Shown here piece after piece: positions 11,700 to 24,235 of a DNA stretch of 64,000 nucleotides. The stretch's first letter is position 1, and each line of letters starts with the position of its first letter. The translations under genes were made by a program, and so were the position numbers. The stretch comes from Rutpela maculata (taxonomy: Eukaryota > Arthropoda > Insecta > Coleoptera > Cerambycidae): positions 20,891,179 through 20,955,178 of the forward strand of contig OW386286.2 of the NCBI GenBank assembly GCA_936432065.2, read 5' to 3'. Below the pieces are notes generated by a model, which did not search any database, was not told where the DNA came from, and was given only the letters and a program-made list of their open reading frames with translations.

Positions 11700-13359
11700 G
11701 TAATACAACCCCTTCAAATGCATGGTGTTCCCACGACACTTATTAAATGGATAACACATAGGCTTAAATAGAGAGCCGTCCGAATAAATGTGGGGAACAT
11801 GCGGAGTAGAGGCATGGTCAATAGAGGCAAGGGTTATGGTCGCCGACAGTTTCCTACACCGCCTCAATGACTCTGGCTCTTTCACAATGGGCTTACTTGA
11901 AATTACCATCTTGCTTCACGGAAACTTTGAGAGCCTCTTATGCGAACTTATACAAGCAGCCCTCAAGTTAGTCGATAATTGGTGCATAGAACACTCCCTC
12001 TCGGTTAACCCCTAGAAACCTGAGCTAGTACTATTCACCAAGAAAAAGAAACTATTTAAAGGTCCAAAATATGGGGAGCCCTCAACTACACTTAGCGAGT
12101 GAGGTCAAGTACCTGGAGGTCATACTTGATTGCACCCTAAATTGGGAGAAACATATGGAAGTATATATAAACACGGCATGTGCAGCCTTTTGGCAGTGTT
12201 GCAAGGCATTCAGTAGGTCTCAGAATCTCCTCTTGGCTGCTGTGATAAGAGCCATGATTTGTTATGCAGCCACAGTCTGGTGCCGCAGGGAAAAAACAGC
12301 AGCGCCTCCACTAGAGCATGTTCAAAGATTGGCATAACAGCGTAACTGTTGCGATAAAAACGATGCTTACAACTGCAATGGAGACTATTCTCTGCGTCCC
12401 TCGTTTGAACCTATTCACAGAGAAGGTGGCATTAGGAGTGCCCTGAGATTGAAATTTGTAGGCCAAGGGTATGGCTACGAGACATGCCCGTATTCTGGAA
12501 AAGGCTACAATACAAATTCCTGTTCTGGGAATGGGGACTGTCGGTACCTCTCCGCGTCGTTTTTATCGCAACAATTACGCAGTTATGCCAATCTTTGAAC
12601 ATGCTCTAGTGTAGGCGCTGCTGTTTTTTCTCTGCGCCACCAGACTATGGCTGCATAACAAATCATGGCTCTTATCACAGCAGCCAGGAGGAGATTCTAA
12701 GACCTACCGAAAGCTTTGCAACACTGCCAAAAGGCTGCACATGCCGTGTTTATATTAAATTCCATATGTTTCTTTCAATTTCCATCTTCCATCTCCTACA
12801 CATAATTTAGAACTTCGAGGTTTGTCGGAAATGATGAGCCGCACGTGTCAATCTACACTGAAGGTTCAAAATTGGGCTGCGGATCAGAAGCTAGGGTCTA
12901 CCCAGAAGAATTAAATCTACACTCGGCAATACCACTGGGCACACATACCATTGTATTCTAGGGGCAACTGATAGGAATTCTGCTAGCGGTAATTAAAATC
13001 ACGAATGCAAACGTCAGTGCTAAAACGGTGCCCATATCAACGGACAGCAGAGAATCCTGCTTGCCCTAAAAACTGTAAGACAGACTCTGAGCTGGTTCTG
13101 TAAATTAGAAAGGCACTAAGTGTGCTCGCTCAAAATAATAGTATCCAACGGAAGTGGATGCTTTGCATGATCCAGAACTTGCAATTGCCCTCTCGAATTC
13201 AGACCACAGTTTCCTGTTAAAGAATTATACACTCAAACGTCACACGGTTTGTTGAAGTGGCCTAAGCATGTCACAGCAGACTGGCTTTGGCCACACCCAG
13301 TCGTAAGCTAGGAAAACTGTCTCTCGATGTCCAGAAGTAATCTGCATATTCATGTAGGA
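11700..13359 (+). mobile_element. Broken non-LTR retrotransposon (R1/LOA-like), 5' part of the relic
   Basis: Pieces of a reverse transcriptase are readable in several frames. They include KWITHRLK near 11745, a block around 11880-12015 ending HSLSVNP, and EVKYLEVILDCTLNWEKH near 12100. The next block covers the region that normally reads YASVVWW. The position where YADD should stand reads differently, so the polymerase is dead. After an inverted duplication, the RNase H region is still traceable (IYTEGSKLGCG near 12860 and STDSRES near 13035). The relic is interrupted by a hAT insertion at 13360 and resumes at 14910. The same LINE type occurs at 42.4-44.6 kb in better condition. Confidence 0.75.
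12145..12773. repeat. Inverted duplication of the LINE reverse transcriptase segment
   Basis: The segment 12145-12366 is repeated in reverse complement at about 12554-12773 with modest divergence, separated by about 190 bp. The duplicated text is the part of the LINE around the DNA for FWQCCKAFSRSQ. It produces a long potential hairpin that could feed small RNAs if transcribed. Confidence 0.8.
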
Positions 13360-14909
13360 CAGAGCTGGGCAAATATGTACTTACAAATACCTCATAAGTA
13401 TTTAAATACTAGAAAGTATTTAAATACCGAGTATTTAAATACTTCTTGCAACAAGTATTTGTATTTATACTTGCAAATACTTTATCTGAAATATTTACTA
13501 CTTAGTATTTGTGAAAATGATTCTAAAGTATTTATAAATACTTTAACTATTTAAATAATTGGGAAGTATTTAAATACTTCTAAAAAAGTATTTAAATCCT
13601 TTTTTGACAGTATTTAAATACTTTCAGAAGTATTTGAATCTTAAAAGTATTTAAATAAAAACAACAAATATAATCAAATACGCCAGGAAGACAGGCAGAT
13701 ACTCGTCAAGAATTACGATATGTACTATACTATGTAGTTAATAAATACATTGCATCATTCAGTCTTCAGTCCTTCACGTCTTAATAATTCCCAGAAAGTT
13801 AGTTGAGAGCAGACATAGATAGTAAGTTAACTGTTAATGTTAACACACGTTTTGTGATTGTGACAGAGAACAGTTGAACTAGTCTCTGTGCTTTATTTGG
13901 GTATTTGCAGAAGACGCAAAGGTCTAGCTCTACGGATAAGTAAAAGTCCAATACCCAACTAGAACTGATTAAGTATAGAGGTATTAAAATAGTGTTGTAG
14001 AAGTTCATGAAAGTCATGAAACCTAAAATTTTGACACCTCTAATAGTCAAATAGTATTTAATATAATAATGATAATGATAATAATAAGTCTTTATTGATT
14101 TCTACAAAAATAGAAAATACAATTTGGTAAAGTGGTACAGACGACAGAGAACATTTTATAGTGAAACCCACAAAAACTTGCAAACTAAATAATTTTTTTT
14201 TATGAGTTCGTGAAAGTGTATAGAATAATATCCTGAAAAATTTACATTCCGCTTGGATGCAGAACATACAAAAAAAAAGGGAAAGAAATTTTTTTTTCAT
14301 CCATTCTTTCAAATTTTTAATTTAAGTCAGGGTAGAAAAAAACAAAAATAGAATAGACCACATATTTCTGAACAAAAAATATTCTAATAAAATTTATCGC
14401 TAAAGCCACGGTATTCCCGGAAAAAAATAATGAAGTAACTTTGCCACTCTGCGCGGCCAAGCGCACGGTTAAACGCATACTACGGAACCTCTAAAAATAC
14501 TTAGCAGTTCCAACGAGTAAAATAAAGCTTTCTTCTCTTTCTGATTACACGTTTTTAACATTTCTCTTAGTGACGCCATTTTGAAAGTGCAGCCAATTTT
14601 TTTTTTAGGACATGTCTTAAATTGTTCCTTAGGCTTTAATCTTGATGAAAAACATTGTCCTAACGGATCGGGAGGGGGGGGGGGGGGTGCACGGACACTT
14701 AGGGTGGGCTCCCGTAGTATATGCTTCAAAATATTTCAGTGTTATCAAAGTATTTAAATACTAAGTTCAAACTATTTAATTACTTTTATTATTTATTATT
14801 TAAATACTTTTATCTTTTGAAAATACTTAATATTTAAATACTTTCAATTTTCTGAAAGTATTTAGTATTTAATATTTAAATACTTTTTCAAAGTATTTGC
14901 CCAGCTCTG
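13360..14909. mobile_element. Non-autonomous hAT element with perfect 8-bp target duplication
   Basis: The ends are CAGAGCTGGGCAAATA at 13360 and its exact complement finishing at 14909. The flanks ATGTAGGA (13352-13359) and ATGTAGGA (14910-14917) are identical, the 8-bp duplication expected of hAT. Many copies of TATTTAAATACTT-like subterminal repeats lie at 13376-13660 and 14745-14895. No transposase is present. Near 14675 there is a run of about 15 G. A minus-strand LINE tail ((ATA)n followed by TTTATTGATTTC) seems to be nested near 14065-14100. Removing the element restores continuity of the surrounding LINE. Confidence 0.95.
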
Positions 14910-15180
14910 ATGTAGGATTGCTAGCAAGACACTACAGACTATACAAACACTACATATACTGGGAGTTATAGATAACCCCGAGTGCAGAGCGTGTAATCTG
15001 GATGACAAGACTTCCTTGCTCTGTCAACGAAAAGAGGGTCCATACTGAGGGACTTCTGGCCGAGTATGGCCAGCATTGGTGGCGCTCCGCCAGGCTTTCA
15101 CAAGTGTTGGTTGGTTGAGGACTGAGAAGGCCAGAACCTACAGGGATAGTACAATGGGCCCACCCATGAAGTCTGAGTGC
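14910..15180 (+). mobile_element. 3' remainder of the R1/LOA-like LINE split by the hAT
   Basis: Immediately after the hAT the text reads GLLARHYRLYKHY, the usual end region of R1/LOA-type ORF2 before its C-terminal Cys/His knuckle. The cysteines are partly lost through frame changes. It runs out near 15170. Confidence 0.6.
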
Positions 15181-16928
15181 ATGTGAACAACAATCCAGGA
15201 TTCATAATACAATCCCGTTTATTACTAACTGCTGAAGTGATTTTATGCATGTCGAAACAAGGGCACACACCCGCTATCCGAATACAGTAGGACTATTTTC
15301 ATTTTCAGAAAAAAAAACGATGCCACACCGGAAGTCGAACCTGAGAGTGTTTTTCTTAATTCATATTACATTTGTCCCACCCTAACACCCGAAAATTGGA
15401 CAAATAATAATAATAATAAAATTTTTTATTGAAAAAACATTATAAGGATACTTATATATTTTTCCAAAAGAAAAGGCCATTGCTAAGCATTTCTTAGCCC
15501 TTCCTTAAATACAAACAACTTAAAGTTAATAAAACTTATAATAAAACAAATATACGTAAAATATTAAGGCATGAAACAATGTGGATATCGACATAGCGCT
15601 AATTTATTAATGGATTAATTTTCCTTTTGATTTCTTAACATAAGTATCTTAATTTTATTTTTAAAGCTGTAAGGTGTTTTGCTGGACATAGATATATTAT
15701 TATGTTGATTAAAAATCTTTGGACCTAATATAATTTAACTTTTTTATACATTATTTACAATTTAATAATTTTAGTAAAAAGTTTTTAAGTAGGTATTCTT
15801 CAAACTCAAAATTTAATTTTCATAAAAATACTTCAGTATCATCCCCTCTTCTGGATCACATGTTTAGTAACGTCAGATGTGATGTGATTCTGTCAGACGT
15901 TCCATACAGCAAAGAGAGGCCAACTAGAATAATACATGCATTACAGAACATCTGTCATGCAGTTGTGAATAAAAATAAGATCGATAGGTAATACAACAAA
16001 AAACTGTACAACTGCGTATTTAAGAATTTGAACTAATTTGTAAACGAATCTGAAGGTGAAATCAACTTTCTACTCCGAAACCGGCCATACAATAAAAAAT
16101 ATAGTTGTGAGAAATAAACAAGTATATAGACCTTCTTCGTCACTGCTAATTAAAAATAGTCCCCTATTTACCACCTCACCGACGGCCCTGAGCACGCATT
16201 AATTTCTAATTGCAGACACGTTTTATTTACGCGATCTTTAATAGTCTCACGTCCGAAACCGGCTAATTGCAATGGTTACCATTTAAATAATATTTTCTGT
16301 TCTATACTCTCAGACCAAGGGCATTTACTCATGAATATTAAAATTGGAAAATATTCATGCTTGTTAAGCTTTTCATCTATGGAAAGTCAACTGAAAGCGG
16401 TCCGGTACACGAGAAAACGCACGTAAACAGATTTTCCGTTATTGTCACTTAATGCTATTTTCACAGTATATGAAGAACAAAGAGTTTGGAAATTTTCACC
16501 AGGGCTGGCTCTAGGGGGGGGGCGAAGCGGGCGGCTGCCCGGGGCGGCAAATTCTTCAAATCCACAGTTACCAAAGAATATAAAAAGTTAGGAAACAATT
16601 GTTTCACTAATATAGTAATAGTAATAATGTTAACTTTATATAAATAATTTGTTATTGTTAGTTTTTTTATAAAGTAGGTTACATACATACATTCTGTTTC
16701 TTATATGTGATTTTATTTCTTGTCTAATTTCTGTGGTGTGGTATTTTTTTTTAAGTTTCAATATGGTTAATTTTTTCAATTATTTTATTTTACCCTTTTA
16801 AATACAGTAATCATATTGCTGAAAATCCAAAAATTGCTGTAAACCATATAACTAGAAAAACAAACCATCAAGAATATTCAGTAGGTGACTCTTAAAATGT
16901 TATAAAAAATAACGGACTGAAAAGATGA
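15181..16928. other. Non-coding stretch with a minus-strand LINE tail
   Basis: An (AAT)n tract at 15402-15418 followed by TTTTTTATTGAAAAAAC looks like the 3' end of a minus-strand LINE whose body is not recognisable. A GC-rich patch at 16502-16552 stands out from the AT-rich surroundings and starts CAGGGCTGGCTCTAGG, like a hAT tip, but no partner end was found. No genes were seen. Confidence 0.45.
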
Positions 16929-17895
16929 GGTCAGGCGGGGCAAAAATGAGACATACAAGGTGATATCCAACCCAGATTGAAATAAATTAAACTTAAATTT
17001 TTTATTCTTTGTTTTGTACATTCAGAACTGTTTTATCCAATCAGGTCCTATGCCTACTGTTAATGCGGGAAAAAATATTATTCTTTAATTCACTTTTAAA
17101 AAATTTTTGAACGCACCTTAGTACTTTTTTGGGGATTTTATAGTTTCTCTATTTGCATTTACTGTATTTGGCAGACGTCAACTAGAAGTATCATACTAAA
17201 GAGATCAAATTGGCAGACTGAAGCAGGCACATTTCAGCTTCCTAATTTAGGAGAAGCTAGCCCTTCTGCAAGCCCCTTCTTGTTTTGTAAAAAATATGAA
17301 TAAATTACATATAAAAGAAAAAACCCTCCTCTGTCGTATTTTTGCACTTCCATTTGTACGACGCACAGTGGGGCCAAATACAGAATATACGCTAAAAAAT
17401 CAAAATTTAAAGTTATCCTTTAATTAATTTCATGTATGCGCACTAATAGAGCCATAGCCAAGGTATACAAATACGCAACCACAATCAAAAAAAGAGGCCG
17501 AGAAAAATGGGGAGAACGCCGTAAAGTCAAGCGACAACTTGCACGCAACTAGCATGCTACAATTGGGTTGTTGCACTAAGTTAAAATTTGAGGAGAATCT
17601 ATGTTAAACAATAACAATTATTCATAAAAAATCATTAGAAACATATATAAGTTGAAAAGAAAGTCTTATAATATTATAATATTAATTACAAAAATACATG
17701 CATTTAAAACGGAGATGACATAATAACGGCAGTCTGTAGAGAAGTTAGTTATAAAACGACGAGAAACGGGTACTAATTTAGAAACTTGCTGATAGTGACG
17801 GAGAAAAAAGACAGTTTAATCTGACATTATATTTAACGTCAAATTCAACTGACGTTCATAGGTTACAATTCGATGTAGTTTAACAGCATCTAGTT

Positions 17896-18078
17896 ATGGA
17901 TAAATATAAGTACAGATAGTGTTTCCTGCCATACTGTGTAAATAATACCACCAATTCACCACAAAAACTGATGTGTTCCAATAATAAACGTTGAACGTAA
18001 TAATGAATGATTCAAAGCCACCAGAGAAGGACCAAGTCTTCTTATTGTGGAGAGGAGACCATTTCAATGTCAAGTAAA
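17896..18078 (+). pseudogene. Decayed THAP-domain exon
   Basis: From ATG 17896, after an in-frame TAG, the frame gives C-x4-C within CFLPYCVNNTTNSPQKLMC. Further on, a frame-shifted block reads YCGE then DHFNVK, the usual Cys-x2-His end of a THAP zinc finger (C-x2-4-C ... C-x2-H). At least one stop and one single-base insertion have broken it. A GTAAGT donor-like site follows at about 18119. THAP domains often head P-element-type transposases, which fits its place inside a transposon-like unit. Confidence 0.45.
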
Positions 18079-20468
18079 GTAACAAATTACAATGTATTCT
18101 AAGCGTTTTATTTGTGGTAAGTTGTATCTTAATGTAGGAATTTGATTTTTAATTTGGGTTTATGTTGTAGGAAAAACGGCCGCATTACAAGACTAGTGTG
18201 GCGTTCTAGCTGCTACAAATTTAAATTACCCGCCAAACTGGTGGATAAAACAGGGTGTATTACTGTATTCTTAACGGCTCTAGATTAAAATGTTATTAAT
18301 GCTTTGACTTCCTAAAAGGAGGGAAATGGCTTTAATCTGCTTTTATGTATTTTATCTAGTTTATGTTGGAATAAAGTGCAGTTGTTTTTGTTAGCTATTG
18401 ATTATTTATGAAGCTCCCTAGACGCCCCATAATACTAGGATGATCAATAAATTAAGAAAGGAAATTTAAAAACTCGCCGTTGAAAAACTGTATGAAAAAA
18501 ACTGTGAAAGTCGTCTAAAGTCGGTGAACACAATCAGTCGGAAATGGCTACGAATGCGTTGGATTCTAGTTATAAATGCCCTTTGAATTATATGTGTTAT
18601 AAATACATATCATTGTTTATTGCTTAGATAGATACTAGCATAAAGTACTTACCTATTTATTATTTTTTGTTATAATACAGACCTTTCTTGATATCTTCGT
18701 AAGTCTCATTCTGACTCTTCTTAGAAGTGAGTATCAATGGATAATAAATAATTTCTTTAGTAGATAAACTTATTTTGTTGTTTTCAGTTATACGCATGTA
18801 TATAGTTAATGGGAAATAAAACAATGAAAAGGAAATATTTAATAAAATACAAAGTATAGTTAACAAATTCATCTAAATTAAATAATAAAATACATATTAG
18901 ACATATGTAATATTAATAAGATAAGATAAAGGAAGTTCTTGCAGAAATTACAATAGTTTGTACTGTCTATAGCAGCTGTAACGTAAGTACCTTGCAGCTT
19001 TTGCACATCCAACCATTGCAATGTCAAAACGATCGTCTCTTTTTAAAAATTCGCTGACCATAAATATATCTACCGCAAGTAGAATGTCAGAATTAGCTTT
19101 TACAGATATACTGCCTTAGTCGTTTTGTAAAAAATATTAACAATAACTGCAAACATCAATCACTGCTAGCTAAACGTCAAATTTACTTTTGACATATGAG
19201 GTTATTTTCTTTCTTGTCAGCAATGTCAACTTATTCGTCTTCATCTGTTCTGCTTATAAGTTCACATCTAACTGCCGTTATGATGTCACTACCGTTTTCG
19301 CGGCACATTCAAATAGTCGAAGTTTAACAATTTTTTAAAATATGTTGCGCTAAGAATTTTTCTTCCAAATTAAATATATAACTAAATTAAGTCCTCCACT
19401 ACCATATTTCACCATTTTTGAAAATTCGTCAACAACCCAATTGTGGAAGAAATTGTAAGTCACTTTATAGCTTCTTGAGACGAGTTCTCGAGTTTTATTT
19501 TCAAGTGAACTACTTGATTGTAATCTTCAATGGATTGTGAACCTAGTGGTAAGCATTTTTAATTAATACGATGCTTACGTAATAATAAACACAGCATTAA
19601 TTAAGAACATACCATATTACCAAATTTGTACGAAAAGTTTAGATTCTCATGGATTTATACTATACTTCCGACCCTGACCCGGCATAGATTTTTTCATGGC
19701 ACATGCCTTAATATGTCTGGTAATCAACCTGTAAAAATTTGCTGCAACTTTCTGCAGCTTTCAATAAAAAAAATTATAACAAAGACGTGTGTTTTTGAAT
19801 ATCCCACGTATTCTAGTCAAAAGTGAGTATATATGTATTTTTACTAAATATATTTAATTTATTCTTATAGGTTTGAATGCCAAAATGATATATACTTTCA
19901 CGGAAATATCTTGAATATGCTTCTCATATCATCGGATCATTATATTTATTCATTCCAAAATTTTCCGGAAAAGAAATATATTAAGAATTTCTCTGCAGAA
20001 GTACTTGATTTGCTTACTTCCAAATATTAAGATAGAAAATGGTGAAGATAAAGAAATAGAAATTGATGAGGGAAGATGAGACTGAAGCTGGTTTGACGAG
20101 AGTGAATAAAAAAGTGCAGTTACAGATTTTACACTAGTAAATAAAAGTTTTATTATAGCATTTACTGTTCTTTTTATGGCCAACTTGGGAAAAATTGAAA
20201 ATGCTATTTCTTATCAAAGACAGTAGGTGGTATGTTTTCACAACTTTTCCGTATTCGGTAGGTAGTTTTATACATATGTTCTGAATATCACCTTCACCTG
20301 TTCAGTAGTTTCGCAAAAATCATGCGGAGGGTCGGACCGACAGACGGAACACTGGGTTTGCATTTTTGACGGAACCACAAAAATGATACATATAATATTT
20401 GCGTTATATTTTCTGTCATATATTGCCAAAAAAGATTTATTAGCGAGTTTTGTGAATTTGGCCCCACT
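18079..20468. other. Interior of the nested element, no recognisable gene
   Basis: A minus-strand frame at 18872-18660 (70 codons) starts with a signal-peptide-like hydrophobic run and sits between an acceptor-like and a donor-like site. I do not recognise it. The remaining text shows no domain. Confidence 0.35.
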
Positions 20469-20737
20469 GTACGACGTCAATAAGAATGGGAATAAATCAC
20501 GTGTCTTTCATTTGCCCTCCACTGTCTTTTTTTTTACCCCACTTGGAGGGTAAAAATGAGACACTGTTTATTTTTGTTTATCAATTAACCGTACTTTTTA
20601 GTAAAAAAAATACATAGAAATATAGTTTTTCCTGTCATTTTTATATATGATACCATTCTTTCATTAAATATGACTCGATTCTAAGCAACCTAAAAATTAA
20701 AAGATGTCATTTTGTCTCATTTTTACCCCGCCTAACC

Positions 20738-21170
20738 CCAATGTTATTTGTATAAGAGAGGGGCGGCAAAATACCTGGACCTGATTTTCACGACCTGCCA
20801 CTCTAGATACACTATGTTCAGAATTCACTTGAAATGTGTCTAACATTTTCGTCAACTTCAGCTGAGTTTGAATTGAAAATATATAGTTTTCTTCTGGAGA
20901 TCACGTAAGATCTAGGATTATTGAAAGGAAATAATAATAATAATAATAATATTTATTCACCAAAACATGTTTTTCCTTTCCTCACTTACCAAATAGAGTG
21001 GGAGATAAGTGCCCTTTTTGGCACGTCATAGTTTTATGAACTTTGAGATATTTTTATGGTTTAATGGATGATAACGATTCATAAAATCGACTTCTGGCGG
21101 GGCACCTCCTGTCAGGTACGTCACGAACACTGTCTAATTAATCAGTGAAATTATGTCGTCGTTATTCTAC
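20738..21170. other. Non-coding, contains a short LINE tail
   Basis: (AAT)n at about 20930-20950 followed by TTTATTCACCAAAAC resembles another minus-strand LINE 3' end. Otherwise nothing is recognisable. Confidence 0.4.
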
Positions 21171-21751
21171 TAGGGATTGCAAGTTACCGGAAGTTTTAAT
21201 AACCGGTAAATCGGTAAATAAAAATGTAAATTACCGGTTAACCGGTATTTATCGGTAATTTTTAGATTGAATGATTACGGTGGCGAAAATGGCAATTGTC
21301 TTTTTACATGTACAAAATTATCTAAATAAAATATTTTTATATACGTATAATTAATATAATGAACAAACAAAAGGTTTTTTATCAAAAGGAAAAATATAAA
21401 TGAAATAAATTTAAATGAATAATTATTCTGTAAATAACAAAAATATCAACTTAAATAACAAAAATTATAAACATAAACTCAAATTTACTGAATACCTAAT
21501 CTCAAGATACAATATATTTTTTTAAAATAGCCTTTTAAAAGGTTCTTAAAGCTGTATCTATTAGTCGTCTGATATTTGTGCATAGAATACCACCAGCTGA
21601 AGATGCCCTTCCTCAATCGATATTGGTAGGTCGATAAGTTAATAAGAATTGGTAATAACATATTTTTTCTAAATGTTTTCCATGGATATTTTGCGGCAGT
21701 GAAATATTCAATTTCCAATCGCAAGATATTGTTAATGTCTCTTTTACTTGT

Positions 21752-22531
21752 ATTACTTCCACGTCCAGTGGAAGTATAGTAGCGACAAAAAAATTTTTAA
21801 AAATTTTTATTGTCCAAATAGGCTTAAAATGTCATGAAACGTCGAGATTTTAAGCGAAAAAAAAATTCTGTCTGTCTGTCGGTCTGTCTGTCGGTCTGTC
21901 TGTCGGTCTGTCTGTCGGTCTGTCTGTCGGTCTGTCTGTCGGTCTGTCTGTCGGTCTGTCTGTCGGTCTGTCTGTCGATCTGTCTGTCTGTAACTTTTTT
22001 TGTGCGCACGTTTACTCTGGAACCGTTTAAGATATTGACTTGAAATTTGGTACACATATGTACTTTAACGAGATCTAGAACTAGATTATATTTTCATCTT
22101 GTTCCGTCGAAGGGTTGGGGTGTAAATGGGGGTAAATTTGGGGTAGATGGGTAAATCAAGCAGGTAAGAGTCCACGAAATTGATATTTAATATATACAAG
22201 AGAAGCTAAGGTCTCAAAAAAAATGGCATTAGCCACCCCCATTACCACCCCCACCCCCTTATTAAAGGAGATGAAAAGAAATTGTGATTTAGTGTATGTA
22301 CAGGAACCAGAAACCTCAAAATATTTTTTTACTTCGTCCACCCCCCACTACCACCCCCACCCCACTACCGATGCGGGGTATCGTTTTATGGGTTTTTGGG
22401 GTAGAAGATTTCAAATATTATATTATTAAAGTTCCATAAACAATTATTTTCACATACAAAGTTTTTTCGTTGTGAGTGACTTGGATAGAGAATCTGGATG
22501 TGGAAGTAGTGATTCCTTGGGCAGCGGTTTT
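21752..22531. repeat. TCTG-minisatellite repeat family, copy 1
   Basis: It begins TTACTTCCACGTCCAGTGG and ends near GGATGTGGAAGTAGTGATTC, so the tips are inverted copies of ACTTCCACATCCA. Inside are an A-rich block, the minisatellite, then a conserved block with TTTACTCTGGAACCGTTT and a C-rich CCACCCCC segment. Other copies lie at 25.9, 31.8, 32.3 and 56.35 kb. No protein is encoded. Confidence 0.8.
21866..21990. repeat. 12-bp minisatellite TCTGTCTGTCGG
   Basis: About nine to ten near-perfect 12-bp units. It yields spurious Gln-Thr-Asp-Arg or Cys-Leu-Ser-Val repeat frames in both strands. Copy number differs between family members. Confidence 0.95.
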
Positions 22532-22785
22532 TCTTAAGGCTTGGTGTTTGGGTTTTACTTTTTATAATATTATTTATTTACGTTAAAAGTGCACAGTGCA
22601 GGGACAATCACTTTGTATTTAGTGAATACTAGTCACTGACATAAATAGAAACGTTGAATACGTGACATATCGTAAGATCAGAATTTACCGAAATAACCGG
22701 TAAAAAATTTAAATAACCGGTAATTATCTTCATGTGCTTTTTTTGTCCTGTTAACCGGTTAACTTAACCGGTATTGCAATCTCTA

Positions 22786-24235
22786 GTCATTACAAGGCTT
22801 ATTTTTGTGTGTGTGTACACATTTTATGTTTAAAATGAATAAAATGAGATCGCCAGAAAATGGGGGCCATCATGAGGTGCAGCCAGAAAGGTCAAAGTTG
22901 TAAAAAAACGGAGTTATATCATATGATCATTACAAGCTTTTTTTTTAGGCTGAGCATATTTATTAAAATGTTTTGTATACAGATAAAAATTCCCAGAAAG
23001 AAACTCCTGTCAGTAAGGCTAGCCAGAAAGAAAATGTTTAGGATTCTTGAAGAAGATTGGATTTATTTTGCATATTTAATCTCAGAACTCTAAACTTATC
23101 GTTACAAGTTCTGTTCTGGTTTAAAATGCAAATATAAGCTCCTTTAACAATAAAATAGCCTCACCAGAAAGTTATTACTGTTAACAAAAGTACCATACAC
23201 TCTTAAATACACAGGTATTTAACACTTTCGGTTAACTTTTTGACTTCCTACCGTACCTCAGATATATTGTTTAATTATTACAAGGTCATTTTTATATTTA
23301 AAAAGTAATTATATAAGTCTTTTGAATAAGAAAGTATGCATTTTAAGACCAAATTCCCATCGGAACAATTTCTACACGTACCTGAAAACGAAAAAATGGA
23401 TGATTTTGCACGAAATTAACGTTACAGTCACATCTCGGAGGTTATAAGTCATTGTTAAAAGTTTTGTCATTTTCTCGGTACCTTAATACACAAGTCTGAT
23501 TAACAAAAAAATATGCTCTACAGAACAAAATGACCGTCAAACAAGTTTTTACGCTCAAATATAAGAACCGCATCCTGCTCATTTCAGTCACTTTAATGCG
23601 ATTTCCAGCTTTCTTTATATCTCAGGGTTTAGATATCACTGATAGATGTTCCGTCAAACTTCTGATTTTGACAAAAGTCCCCTTAACAAATATATATGCC
23701 CCCCAGAACAAGGTGACTGTCACACAATTTATCATGGGCATATAAAAGGTACTGTATCCTACCCATTTCACCCAAATGAATGCGATCTCCAGCTTCCGTA
23801 GTATATCAGACTTCGGATCTCATTGTTAAACGTTCTGTCTCTCTTTTGTTATGTTGATAAAAACCCCTTTAACAAAAAAATATATTCCCCAGAACGAGAT
23901 GTTCGTCAAACAAATTTTTACCCACAGGTAAAAGGTAACGCACCCCGTTAAAATCAGCTTCTTTTGTATGTAGAGTCCAGATATCATTATTAAATGTTCT
24001 ATATCTTTTTTGTTATATTGATAAAACTACTTTTAACAAACAGAAATACTCGCCGATGTGATCTTACGAAAACTTTCACGTATATATAAAAGGCAATGTA
24101 TCCTTTCCATTTCACCCAAATGAATACCATTTCCAGCTTCCGTGGTATCTCAGATGGCAGATACCATTGTTAAACGTTCTGTTTCTCTTTTGTTATGTTG
24201 ATAAAAGTTCCCTTAACAGACAGACATACTACGAT
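22786..24235. repeat. Tandem array, about 165-190 bp period
   Basis: Each unit carries a TTAACAAA...CCAGAA(C/A) block, then GTCAAAC, then TTTCC/TTCCAGCTT and CTCAG. Clear unit starts are near 23500, 23683, 23869, 24034 and 24211, with more diverged ones back to about 22850. The left end (about 22790-22925) is the inverted partner of 25736-25893. The array is cut by the LINE at 24236. The structure is like internal repeats of a fold-back or Helitron-like non-autonomous element. Confidence 0.75.

Larger units (their letters stand above)
17365..20469. mobile_element. Candidate DNA transposon with CAGTGGGGCC ends, 8-bp flank repeat
   Basis: The left end CAGTGGGGCCAAATA (17366) is mirrored by the right end finishing ATTTGGCCCCACTG (20469). 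The flanks are TACGACGC (17357-17364) and TACGACGT (20470-20477), matching at seven of eight bases. It contains a decayed THAP domain near 17.9 kb but no other recognisable protein. An 8-bp duplication with THAP content would fit P-element-like or hAT-like transposons. The superfamily remains open. Confidence 0.6.
16929..20737. mobile_element. Candidate outer inverted-repeat element
   Basis: AGGCGGGGCAAAAATGAGAC at about 16933-16952 has an inverted, nearly identical partner at about 20713-20733. An extra internal GGGTAAAAATGAGACA lies near 20549. Most of the interior is a second, nested element (17365-20469), so the outer one would be only about 700 bp when empty. No target duplication was resolved. 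Confidence 0.5.
21171..22785. mobile_element. hAT-like element with TAG(G/A)GATTGCAA ends and ACCGG repeats
   Basis: The left end TAGGGATTGCAAGTTACCGG and the right end (complement) TAGAGATTGCAATACCGG match. Copies of ACCGGTAA and AACCGG are concentrated just inside both ends. Flanks GTCGTTAT and GTCATTAC could be a diverged 8-bp duplication, with five unexplained bases on the left. The inverted copy at 25.74-25.89 kb shows the flanking sequence without this insert, which supports the boundaries. The interior holds a TCTG-family repeat and no transposase. Confidence 0.7.

Noticed and set aside
14469..14729. 86-codon frame with a proline run
   Set aside because: The prolines come from a G homopolymer inside the hAT element.
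16502..20780. Possible hAT with CAGGGCTGG ends
   Set aside because: The GGGGCGGCAAA text at both places is in direct, not inverted, orientation and no partner end was found.
21807..22057. Three overlapping frames with Gln-Thr-Asp-Arg or Cys-Leu-Ser-Val repeats
   Set aside because: They are translations of the 12-bp minisatellite in both strands, within a non-coding repeat family.
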